This document shows positions 9,424-17,411 of a stretch of DNA of 64,000 nucleotides, one piece after another. How positions within the stretch are numbered: the first letter of the stretch is position 1; each line of letters starts with the position of its first letter. This stretch comes from an uncultured bacterium. Its GTDB lineage: Bacteria; CSSED10-310; CALFER01. The stretch is from the NCBI GenBank assembly GCA_937951895.1, contig CALFER010000059.1, positions 1 to 64,000 on the forward strand. The letters are read 5' to 3'. Below the pieces are notes generated by a model. The model did no database searches. It saw only the letters and a list, made by a program, of their open reading frames with translations, and was not told where the DNA came from. The translations under genes and the position numbers were made by a program.

Positions 9424-10374
9424 AATCTCCTCCACCTGACCCGGAAACCGCCGCGCAATCTCACGATATACCTCCGGATCCCTCTCGCCTGAATCTCCCA
9501 CGAGCGTAAATCGGCGTGCCGGAAAACACGCCAGAATCGCCGAAATCTGCTCCGTTTTCTGCTCATACGTCAGATTCTCGTTCGTGACCAGATCCTTCAA
9601 ATCGCTCCATGTGCTGCGGCTGAGCAGATTCTTCCGGGCATTTTTCATGTGGAACGAGCCTTCCGGATAGGCGGGGCAGGTCGAGAGCAGAAACTCCGAC
9701 AAAGGCTCGAAGAGCTGCCACGGACTACCGGATACGTAATGGAATGCGGCGTTCGTCCACGACCGATACAACTCCGCCATGCCCGCAACCGGTTTGTACT
9801 CGCGGAAAAACGTGTTCAGAATCACCTGTCTGCGACCCTCGGTGATTCCGGTAATCTTGATGGTGTCGTCGATATCGGAAATGACCGAATGCCCCTCAGG
9901 GCCGATCAGACGGATGCGGCCTGCCCCGGTGTGCTCGCGCGAGACCGCATGAACCGTCAGCCAGCCGTCCTCCGACCCTTGCGCCGCCAGAATCTCGTCC
10001 GCACGCGCTCTCGGGATCCGAACCTGCCCCTCGATCCTGCCGTTCCGATCGCTCCGGGGATACCGTCCCCTCGCATTCTCGATCCGAAACCGCTCTCCGG
10101 CCGGATCACCGTCGAACACGAACTCGACCCGCTCCAGGGATTCGCTGTCCGCAACGAACGGCCGGATCCGGGATCGGAAAAGCGCCCGTTCGTTCGGATC
10201 CGAAACACCCAGCTTTCGCGCGAATTCGACCACCAGCCGCTCAATCGGTCTCCGGTATTCATGCACCCAGATCCGCATCGGAATGATCCAGTTCTCATCT
10301 GACAGGTAGCCGAAGGCCGTATAGAACGTCACCCGTTCATCATCGGGAAACAGCCGGTTGCAGAGGTGTCTCAT
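9385..10374 (-). CDS. App1-like phosphatase (DUF2183 family)
   Basis: 329 residues. The C-terminal half holds the HAD-type motif SDIDDTIKITGI (Asp near residue 171), followed by FHYVSGSPWQLFEPL and GDSGERDPEVY, typical of App1, a Mg-dependent phosphatidate phosphatase in yeast. The N-terminal half is a beta-rich region with HEYRRPIERL and matches bacterial members. No signal peptide seen. It lies 16 bases after the sulfatase-like gene on the same strand and is likely co-transcribed. Its lipid substrate in bacteria is not established. Confidence 0.8.
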   Translation of the reverse strand: MRHLCNRLFPDDERVTFYTAFGYLSDENWIIPMRIWVHEYRRPIERLVVEFARKLGVSDPNERALFRSRIRPFVADSESLERVEFVFDGDPAGERFRIENARGRYPRSDRNGRIEGQVRIPRARADEILAAQGSEDGWLTVHAVSREHTGAGRIRLIGPEGHSVISDIDDTIKITGITEGRRQVILNTFFREYKPVAGMAELYRSWTNAAFHYVSGSPWQLFEPLSEFLLSTCPAYPEGSFHMKNARKNLLSRSTWSDLKDLVTNENLTYEQKTEQISAILACFPARRFTLVGDSGERDPEVYREIARRFPGQVEEILILDVTGRIGSG

Positions 10375-10390
10375 TTCTCGGTCCCCTGGT

Positions 10391-12424
10391 TCAATTCAGA
10401 TACCCCAGCACTTCCAGTTCTTCGCGCAAATCCTCCGATATCTCCTCCACCGGATGAGATTCGACCGGGGCATCACCGGGTTCCGCCATATGTTTATCCA
10501 TGTCGCTTTTCAGGGCGCGGACGATCTCAGGCTCGGCATCGATCCGATTCACGCGCTCGCCAGGATCCGATTCCAGGTTGAACAACTGGTCTCCGCATGT
10601 ACCTCCGGCAATCAGTTTCCACGGCGTTCGCTCGATCGATGCGATATTCTCGGTGCACAGAACCCGTTTCCCGGTGTCGTACATCGGATGCTGGGCCGAA
10701 AATGTCTCGGAGACGACCCCGGGCACAGGATTTCGCTGCGGCGGTTCGATTCCGCCTGCCCGCAGGATCGCATCGTGCAGAGCGGTGAAGTCTGCGATCC
10801 CCTCAACCTGGAGGGAAGGATCGGATGAGGGTGCCGAGATGACCAGCGGCACATCCAGAAGTTCGCGATACAGAGATGTGGAATGCTTGAGCATGCTGTG
10901 TTCACCCATGAACTCACCATGATCCGAAATGACGGCAATCCATGTCGTTTTCGGATCGAGCGCGTCCAGCAGGCGGGTGAGGTGGCGGTCGGCGTACCGG
11001 ACTTCGGCGGCGTACAGTTCCCTGAGAAGGGCGAGGCGGTCGGCGGACAACTCTGCGCCGTCACCGATCATCGCCTTCTCTACAGCCATCAGCGGTTCGC
11101 CCTGAAGGATCCAGTCCGTATCGGGATACTGCCGGCGGATTGACCTGTATTCCGGAGGAATGTACGGGGAATGCGCGTCGAAGATATTCACAACGAGAAA
11201 AAACGGGTGAGCGTCCAGTGCGCGCAGCACGTCGAGCGTTTCGTCCACAATGGCCTCCGCGTTCCGGTACGGTGTCGCCGATTCATATCCATACGCAGGG
11301 AAGCCCAGGTTCTCAACGATGCGCCGAAGCGGATAGCATCGGTCAACGAGTTGCTTGCGGATGAACCGCCCCGCCTCATTCCGGTCGGCACTGTAATACT
11401 CGAAACCCTGGTCCAACCCGAACCGTGGATCGAACACCGCGTAGTTCCCCGAAACGGCAGCCGTCACATAGCCGTTCTCGGCAAACCGCTCCGCCAGACA
11501 AACCGCATCGAGGCTCAGGGGATAACCGAATTCCGGAGCAGCGGCGTCACCCCGATCCGGGCGGTGCGCCCCATGTCGACTCGAGAGAAGACCGGTGAAC
11601 AGGGATGCCGTGGAAGGCAGCGTCGAAGGAGAGGGAGCGACCATCGAGCGAACCCCGCCCCGCGTCGCTGCCCAGGAAACGAGTCCGGGAGCAGCCGAAA
11701 CCCCGTCGAAACCCGGATCGATGACATCCCGGCGAGTCGCATCCAGAATGATGATGACCACGTTCGTTTTCCCGGAATCGATCGAAACGTCCGTCGGTAT
11801 GCGCACCGATCCGCGCTCCGACCACCCGTGCATCAGCGCTGCCACGAAAGCGATGACCGGAATGATTCCCGAAGGACGCAGTCTGACATGTCGCGCCGGA
11901 TATTCAGATCCGCGGATCAGCAGCAGTACAATGACCGCCCAGACCAGATTGGTCCAGTTGCCCTGGCGGATGAGGGATCCCTTGGCCAGCAGCGACGAAA
12001 CCACTCCACCGGCAATGTAAGGAAAAAAGTTGCCGGGGCACACCGGCGAATGCCGGAACAGATAGCCCGTGAGCACAACGAGCACCGGGAGACCGATCGC
12101 GGCAATCCGGACATCGAGACCTCGTTCACCGGAAAACAGCACCATCGCAGCGAACCCCAGCGCGGTTCCCCCAAGGGCCGTGCCTCTCCCGCCGAGAACC
12201 GTTCCGATGAGACGAAAAATCGCCGCCATGAGCATGAAGGGAACAACGAGAATGCAATGGAATAAAACGACACGGAATAGCAGGTCGGCGGGGGGAGGAG
12301 CCAGGCGTGCGACCAGAGCCAGGAGTTCGACCGTGAGCACGGCGGCGACGGCGGCGACCGGGCCGAACACGTCCGGTCGCATGATCACGTTCTGCTCGAC
12401 CGGTTTGCTTTCAATCATCGTCAT
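10391..12424 (-). CDS. Membrane-anchored sulfatase / alkaline-phosphatase superfamily protein
   Basis: 677 residues from ATG 12424; an alternative TTG at 12484 would add 20 residues. Residues 20-210 contain several hydrophobic segments (five or six membrane spans). The catalytic domain starts at NVVIIILDATRRDVI (about 228). The position of the usual C/S-x-P-S-R is SPSTLPSTASLFTG (about 270), so there is no Cys or SPSR for formylglycine; Ser or Thr may act as nucleophile, as in phosphoethanolamine and glycerol-phosphate transferases. SDHGEFMGEHSMLKH is the downstream metal-binding motif. A hydrolase or transferase acting outside the membrane is likely, substrate unknown. Confidence 0.8.
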   Translation of the reverse strand: MTMIESKPVEQNVIMRPDVFGPVAAVAAVLTVELLALVARLAPPPADLLFRVVLFHCILVVPFMLMAAIFRLIGTVLGGRGTALGGTALGFAAMVLFSGERGLDVRIAAIGLPVLVVLTGYLFRHSPVCPGNFFPYIAGGVVSSLLAKGSLIRQGNWTNLVWAVIVLLLIRGSEYPARHVRLRPSGIIPVIAFVAALMHGWSERGSVRIPTDVSIDSGKTNVVIIILDATRRDVIDPGFDGVSAAPGLVSWAATRGGVRSMVAPSPSTLPSTASLFTGLLSSRHGAHRPDRGDAAAPEFGYPLSLDAVCLAERFAENGYVTAAVSGNYAVFDPRFGLDQGFEYYSADRNEAGRFIRKQLVDRCYPLRRIVENLGFPAYGYESATPYRNAEAIVDETLDVLRALDAHPFFLVVNIFDAHSPYIPPEYRSIRRQYPDTDWILQGEPLMAVEKAMIGDGAELSADRLALLRELYAAEVRYADRHLTRLLDALDPKTTWIAVISDHGEFMGEHSMLKHSTSLYRELLDVPLVISAPSSDPSLQVEGIADFTALHDAILRAGGIEPPQRNPVPGVVSETFSAQHPMYDTGKRVLCTENIASIERTPWKLIAGGTCGDQLFNLESDPGERVNRIDAEPEIVRALKSDMDKHMAEPGDAPVESHPVEEISEDLREELEVLGYLN

Positions 12425-12548
12425 TGTGAGGTGTTCTCGATCGGTTGAAGGGTTGAAGGTGCGAGCGAGTGAATGCGGATACAATAGATAAGAAGAGCGA
12501 AGGGAGCAACAGAGAGGGGAACCGGTCGCACGAGGATGAATCTCCTGC

Positions 12549-12578
12549 TTGACAACCAGACGGACGTCTAACTAAATT
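12549..12578 (+). promoter_or_regulatory. Promoter of the dtxR-feoB operon
   Basis: TTGACA (12549-12554) and TAAATT (12573-12578) are 18 bases apart. The inverted repeat at 12581-12597 sits directly after the -10 box, where a repressor would block RNA polymerase. Confidence 0.65.
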
Positions 12579-12580
12579 AG

Positions 12581-12597
12581 AATCAACTGAGTTGATT
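12581..12597 (+). promoter_or_regulatory. Inverted-repeat operator, probable site for the DtxR-family regulator
   Basis: AATCAAC TGA GTTGATT is a perfect seven-base inverted repeat with a three-base centre. Flanking TTAG (12577-12580) and TAGA (12597-12600) extend the resemblance to a two-fold site, and TCTAATTGATTA follows at 12605. DtxR/MntR-family boxes are AT-rich dyads of this size. The position between the -10 box and the start fits negative autoregulation by metal-loaded repressor. Confidence 0.6.
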
Positions 12598-12627
12598 AGA
12601 GGCATCTAATTGATTAAGGAGCAGATC

Positions 12628-13383
12628 ATGGCGAACATCGGAACATTTTCGGAAAGCCTCGAGGATTATCTCGAGATCATCTACCAGTTGATCCGTGAAA
12701 AAACCGTTGCCCGTGTCAAAGATATCGCGGAGCACCGATCTGTCGCGATGTCCTCCGTCGTCACCGCCCTCAAGCGCCTCGAACGGGAAAACCTGATCGT
12801 CTATCATGCCCGCGAATTCGTTCAACTCACCCCGGAAGGCGAAAAACTCGCGGTCCGCATCGTATCCCGACATGAATTCTTCAAAAGTTTTCTCGTGTCG
12901 CTGCTGAATGTATCGGAGGACACCGCGGAGAAGGACGCGTGTTCCATCGAGCATCACATCAGTCCGGAGACGCTCCGGAAACTCGTCGGTTTCTTCGAGT
13001 TCATCGATACGCTCCATCCGAACATCAAAACCGGTTTTCTGGATTACTGCAATCACATCGGCAACCAGTTGAACGACATCAGTTGCCATTCCCCGACCTG
13101 TCCGTATCGGGAGGAAAGAAAGAAGCAACTCGAAACCGCCCGGTCGTTGTCGCACCTCAAACCCGGCGAACGCGGACATGTCTGGAGATTGCTGGGAACG
13201 CCGGTCATCCGGCAGCGGCTGATCGATATGGGGCTGTTGCCGAATGTCGAGGTGACGATCGAGCGGGTCGCGCCGTTGGGGGATCCGATCGAAATCAAGC
13301 TGCGCGGGTATCATCTATCGTTGCGAAAAGGCGAGGCCGACGCCATCCTGCTCCAACCCGCCACGGCATCTGATGCCGCATGA
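12628..13383 (+). CDS. DtxR/MntR-family metal-dependent repressor with C-terminal FeoA/SH3-like domain
   Basis: 251 residues. Start 12628 follows AAGGAG; the ORF could begin at TTG 12610 inside that site. A winged helix lies at 1-65 (LEDYLEIIYQLI, VAMSSVVTALKRL), then the dimerisation and metal-binding domain with HEFF, EKDACSIEHHISPE. Residues 165-245 are a FeoA-like domain (RLIDMGLLPNVEVTIERVAP). CHSPTCPYREE at about 153 adds two cysteines to the linker. It overlaps feoB by ATGA, so it should sense iron (or manganese) and control feoB. No separate feoA gene is present next to it, so the fused domain may also serve that role; that is my inference. Confidence 0.9.
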   Translation: MANIGTFSESLEDYLEIIYQLIREKTVARVKDIAEHRSVAMSSVVTALKRLERENLIVYHAREFVQLTPEGEKLAVRIVSRHEFFKSFLVSLLNVSEDTAEKDACSIEHHISPETLRKLVGFFEFIDTLHPNIKTGFLDYCNHIGNQLNDISCHSPTCPYREERKKQLETARSLSHLKPGERGHVWRLLGTPVIRQRLIDMGLLPNVEVTIERVAPLGDPIEIKLRGYHLSLRKGEADAILLQPATASDAA

Positions 13384-15518
13384 TTCCGACCCGAACCATG
13401 ACCGCCTCGCAAAAACCCACCGAAATGCTCGTCGCGCTCGCGGGAAACCCGAATTCCGGGAAGACCTCTCTGTTCAACACCCTGACCGGTGCGCATCAAC
13501 ATGTCGGGAACTATCCCGGGGTCACGGTCGAGAAGGTCGAGGGGCGTGTGCTGCACGCTGGTCATTCCATCCGCATCGTGGATCTGCCGGGTATTTACAG
13601 TCTGACATCCTACTCCCTTGAAGAGACCATCGCCCGAACCTTTCTGGTGACCGAAAAGCCCGATGTCGTGGTCAATGTCGTGGATGCGACCAATCTGGAA
13701 CGCAACCTGTATCTCACTGTCCAACTCCTCGAAATGGGCGTTCGTGTCATCGTCGTGCTCAACATGATGGATGAACTCAAGGAACGCGGCATCGTGCTCG
13801 ACACCGATACGATCTCGCGCAGAATCGAATGTCCCGTCGTGGAAACGATCGCGAGCAAGGGAGTGGGAATCGACCGGCTGATGGAACGGATTCTGGAAGC
13901 GCGGGGAAATCCATGGCCGATACCGACGGTGAATTACCTGAATGAACTGGGTCGGGAGATCGAGACTCTGATCCCGCTCGTGAAAGCGTTCGACGGCATC
14001 CCGTTTCACGCTCAGTTCGCCGCCATGAAACTGCTCGAGAACGATGAGGACGTCACGCGTCTGTTCCGGAATAAACCGGAGACTGGGGAGTTATTCGCGC
14101 GGGTGGATCGCAGCATCCGGCGTCTGGAGATCGTGACCGGCTACCCGCCCCAGGTGCTGATCGGCGACCGGCGGTATGGCTTCGCCAGCGGTGTGACCCG
14201 AGAGGCAACCGTATCCAAACCGTTGATCGACCGGATTTCGCTGACCGAGAAGATCGATACGGTTGTCACCCATCGGGTGCTCGGAATCCCCTTCTTTCTG
14301 CTCACGATGTACGCCGTATTTTTCATGACGTTCAATCTCGGCGAGATCCCCATGCAATGGATCGAATCGGCTCTCGCGCTGTTTTCGGACCGGATCGGGA
14401 TGTGGTGGATGCCGGATCGGCTGCCGCTTCTCCGGTCGCTGTTCCTCGATGGGATCGTCGGCGGAGTCGGCGGTGTGATCGCCTTCCTTCCCAACATCGT
14501 TCTTCTGTTCATCGGCATCGCGTTTCTCGAAGACACCGGTTACATGGCGCGGATAGCGTTCATCATGGACAAGGTGATGATGAAGATCGGGCTGCATGGC
14601 CGGAGTTTCATTCCGTTGATCATCGGTTTCGGGTGCACGGTGCCTGCAATCATGGCGACGCGGACGATCCGTTCCGAGAGAACCCGGCTGACCACGATCA
14701 TGATCCTGCCGCTGATGTCCTGCGGGGCGCGTCTGACGATCTATCTGCTCATCATTCCGGCTTTCTTTCCGGCGGAACTGCGGGCGACGGTCCTGTGGCT
14801 GCTCTATCTGACCGGCATTCTTCTGGCGCTGCTCATCGCCCGGATTCTCCGTAAAACCCTGTTTCGAGGCGATGCCGAGCCGTTCGTGATGGAATTGCCC
14901 CCGTATCGTCTCCCGAGCGTCCGGTCGGTCCTGATTCATATGTGGGAACGGTCCTGGATGTATCTGCAGAAAGCGGGAACGATCATTCTCGCTGTTTCGA
15001 TCCTGCTCTGGGGGTTGCTGACGTTTCCGGTCCGGACGAGTTTCGATGTGGATCAGAAAATCGCAGCGGGTGAGCAGATTCCGGAGGGCGATGTTGAGCG
15101 GATGCGTTCCGCCGAGCGTCTCGAATACTCGCTCGCGGGACGCATCGGCATGCTGATGGAGCCGGCCATCCGGCCGATGGGATTCGACTGGAGGATCGGG
15201 ACGGCCTTCATCGGAGCGATTGCGGCAAAGGAGCTGTTCGTCGCGCAGATCGGAATCGTTTTTTCGCTCGGGAGCGGTATCGAGCATGGCGATGCCCTGA
15301 GAAATCTGCTCCGGAAGGAGTATGCGCCGCTGACCGGGTTGAGCATGGCGCTTTTTGCCCTGATCGCCCTGCCCTGTTCGGCGACGATCGCCGTAACCCG
15401 CCGGGAATCCGGTTCGTGGAAGTGGGCGTTTTTCCAGTGGGCCGGACTGACCGTAATCGGCTGGATCGTCGCGACAACAGTGTATCAGGTCGGCACTCTG
15501 ACCGGGATCATGGTGTAA
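13380..15518 (+). CDS. feoB: Ferrous iron transport protein B
   Basis: 712 residues, normal for FeoB. The N-terminal G domain has AGNPNSGKTSLFN (about 20-32), DLPGIYSL and LNMMDE, and binds GTP. A helical GDI region follows. From about residue 290 come the membrane spans of the Fe(II) permease, with two Gate-type regions (GGVGGVIAFLPNIVLLF, ERSWMYLQKAGTIIL) and the conserved PLIIGFGCTVPAIMATRTI. Imports Fe2+ across the inner membrane. Translationally coupled to the DtxR-family gene by ATGA. The 3' end overlaps the convergent gene by 11 bases. Confidence 0.96.
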   Translation: MIPTRTMTASQKPTEMLVALAGNPNSGKTSLFNTLTGAHQHVGNYPGVTVEKVEGRVLHAGHSIRIVDLPGIYSLTSYSLEETIARTFLVTEKPDVVVNVVDATNLERNLYLTVQLLEMGVRVIVVLNMMDELKERGIVLDTDTISRRIECPVVETIASKGVGIDRLMERILEARGNPWPIPTVNYLNELGREIETLIPLVKAFDGIPFHAQFAAMKLLENDEDVTRLFRNKPETGELFARVDRSIRRLEIVTGYPPQVLIGDRRYGFASGVTREATVSKPLIDRISLTEKIDTVVTHRVLGIPFFLLTMYAVFFMTFNLGEIPMQWIESALALFSDRIGMWWMPDRLPLLRSLFLDGIVGGVGGVIAFLPNIVLLFIGIAFLEDTGYMARIAFIMDKVMMKIGLHGRSFIPLIIGFGCTVPAIMATRTIRSERTRLTTIMILPLMSCGARLTIYLLIIPAFFPAELRATVLWLLYLTGILLALLIARILRKTLFRGDAEPFVMELPPYRLPSVRSVLIHMWERSWMYLQKAGTIILAVSILLWGLLTFPVRTSFDVDQKIAAGEQIPEGDVERMRSAERLEYSLAGRIGMLMEPAIRPMGFDWRIGTAFIGAIAAKELFVAQIGIVFSLGSGIEHGDALRNLLRKEYAPLTGLSMALFALIALPCSATIAVTRRESGSWKWAFFQWAGLTVIGWIVATTVYQVGTLTGIMV

Positions 15519-17406
15519 TGCGATACACGCCGTACCCGTTGAGTCCCGCCAGAATTTGATCCGCGCTCAGGGCGTCCACCTGGATGCTTTTCACCGGAGC
15601 GTCCGGGAGTCCGGAGGCCGCTTCCCAGACTGACCATCCGACCCCGCCGTCCGTCGATCGGACGATCTTCCCATGATCGCCTCCGGCATAGACGATCGAA
15701 TTATTCGAGGGTGCAACCGCAAGCGAGTAGAACACGACCACGCTCATCTCCGGAGTCGCCGGGGAGACGCTCTGGCCGAAGTCGGTCGAGATATGGATTC
15801 CGCGATCGGTTGCGAAGAGAATGCGGGAACCGTCCTGGCTGGCCATGAGCATTTCGTTCACATCGGTCCGGTACCAGATTCCGGGATTGATTTTGACATG
15901 TGTATAGCTTGCCCCTCCATCGATCGATCGATCGTAATCGCCGTCGTGCTGGCCGACAAGAACGATCGACCCGTCGGGCGGGAGCGTCAACGTGCTGGCA
16001 CAACCGAGCCATGTCATGTCGGCGGTGGCGGATTCCCAGGAGTCGCCCCTGTTGTTGCTGCGGTACAATCCGTTGAAAAAACCGGCGGCATAGATTCTGC
16101 CGGGATTGTAGCGATCTACCGCCACATCCTCGATGACCAGATACCCGCCCGGATCGAGGAACGACCACGTGTCGCCCGCGTTGCTGCTCCGGTATACGAA
16201 AAACCCGTTCATGGCCGTGTACATATAAACCGGGTTCACGGGATCGATCTCGATATCGGTCACGTCGTGGTGGAGCGGTTGAAACCCGCTCATCGCACGA
16301 AGCCAGGTCGCACCATTATCGATCGATCTCCAGAGCCCGTTCTCCGAGCAGGCGGCGTACCAGGCGGAGGGGCTGCCCGGCACGTTCCGGAGTTTCCTGA
16401 CGTTGGCTGCTTTGAAACCCGAATCGATCAGCGTCCAGGGACCTTCGGTCGTGATCTGTCTGAATACCCCGCCGCACGTGCCTGCGAACAGACCTTCCGA
16501 CAGGAACGACACGCAATAGGTGCGTTTCGGTGTCAATCCGTCGATTCGAGGCACCCATGAGTCGGCGTCACCGTTGGCCTCCGAGATAAACACGCCGGAA
16601 TACCAACTCGAGACCGCGACGCGACCGGCGTGATACGGATCGACCGCGACGTCCGTCAGACACACCTCACTGAAGACCAGCGACCATTCGAGTCCGGCAT
16701 CCGTCGAGCGGTACAGCTTGCCGTTTTCACTCACATCGCTGTCCTTCTCCTGCGTCGTGACAAACAGGATCTCCGGTTTCGCAGGATCCATGCAGATCGC
16801 TCGAACCGGCAGCAACCCGAGACCGGTGTTTCGGGGAATCCAGGTCACACCGGCATCTGATGAGACAAAAACACCGGATTGCGTCCCGAGCACGATCCGG
16901 TCGGGTTCGTTCGGCGTCCAGAGCACGCCGCGCACCTGCGAAATCGGATACCCTCGTGTGAGGGGCGTGAGTGTTCCTGTCGCGATATCGAATCGCAGCA
17001 GACCCGACCCCCTGGAGCCCAGCAGGATGGAGGAGGAGAGCCCTCCCTGCGTCTGGACAGTGCAGGATATGACAGGGATTTCGCAGATTGGCGTCCAGGA
17101 TGTGCCGGCATCCGTACTGCGCATGGCTCCGTAATCGGTTCCAACAATCAGTTCCTCGTTGTCCGGCCCGACGGCAACCGCCCGGATGACCGGAGATGTT
17201 CCCGGGACGGGAACCGATTCCCAGGTCAATGATCCCGGCACGAGATGATACAACCCGCCGCCCCGGGTTCCGATGTACAGAGTCGTTCCATCGGGACCTG
17301 CGACCGAACACAGTGCAGTTCCGGTTTGCAGCGCGAGCGGTTCGACGGCGGCGATTGCACCGGAGATCATCAGGAGGAGAAAAACGCCGAGAGTGTGTAT
17401 GCGCAT
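15508..17406 (-). CDS. Secreted Asp-box (BNR) beta-propeller protein
   Basis: 632 residues from ATG 17406, chosen because GGGAG lies eight bases before it and it opens a signal peptide (MRIHTLGVFLLLMISGAIAA). At least eight Asp-box turns of the S-x-D-x-G-x-x-W type are visible: STDAGTSW, SSDAGVTW, STDAGLEW, SIDNGATW, SSNAGDTW, SNNRGDSW, SIDGGASY, STDGGVGW. This is the fold of sialidases, VPS10 and Ycf48 proteins, but no catalytic sialidase Arg triad or RIP motif is apparent, so a binding role is more likely than hydrolysis. It starts five bases after the upstream BNR gene. Confidence 0.75.
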   Translation of the reverse strand: MRIHTLGVFLLLMISGAIAAVEPLALQTGTALCSVAGPDGTTLYIGTRGGGLYHLVPGSLTWESVPVPGTSPVIRAVAVGPDNEELIVGTDYGAMRSTDAGTSWTPICEIPVISCTVQTQGGLSSSILLGSRGSGLLRFDIATGTLTPLTRGYPISQVRGVLWTPNEPDRIVLGTQSGVFVSSDAGVTWIPRNTGLGLLPVRAICMDPAKPEILFVTTQEKDSDVSENGKLYRSTDAGLEWSLVFSEVCLTDVAVDPYHAGRVAVSSWYSGVFISEANGDADSWVPRIDGLTPKRTYCVSFLSEGLFAGTCGGVFRQITTEGPWTLIDSGFKAANVRKLRNVPGSPSAWYAACSENGLWRSIDNGATWLRAMSGFQPLHHDVTDIEIDPVNPVYMYTAMNGFFVYRSSNAGDTWSFLDPGGYLVIEDVAVDRYNPGRIYAAGFFNGLYRSNNRGDSWESATADMTWLGCASTLTLPPDGSIVLVGQHDGDYDRSIDGGASYTHVKINPGIWYRTDVNEMLMASQDGSRILFATDRGIHISTDFGQSVSPATPEMSVVVFYSLAVAPSNNSIVYAGGDHGKIVRSTDGGVGWSVWEAASGLPDAPVKSIQVDALSADQILAGLNGYGVYRITP

Positions 17407-17411
17407 ACCGA

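Noticed and set aside
14091..15287. Minus-strand ORF of 398 codons
   Set aside because: Antisense to feoB membrane domain; extremely rich in charged residues, no motif.
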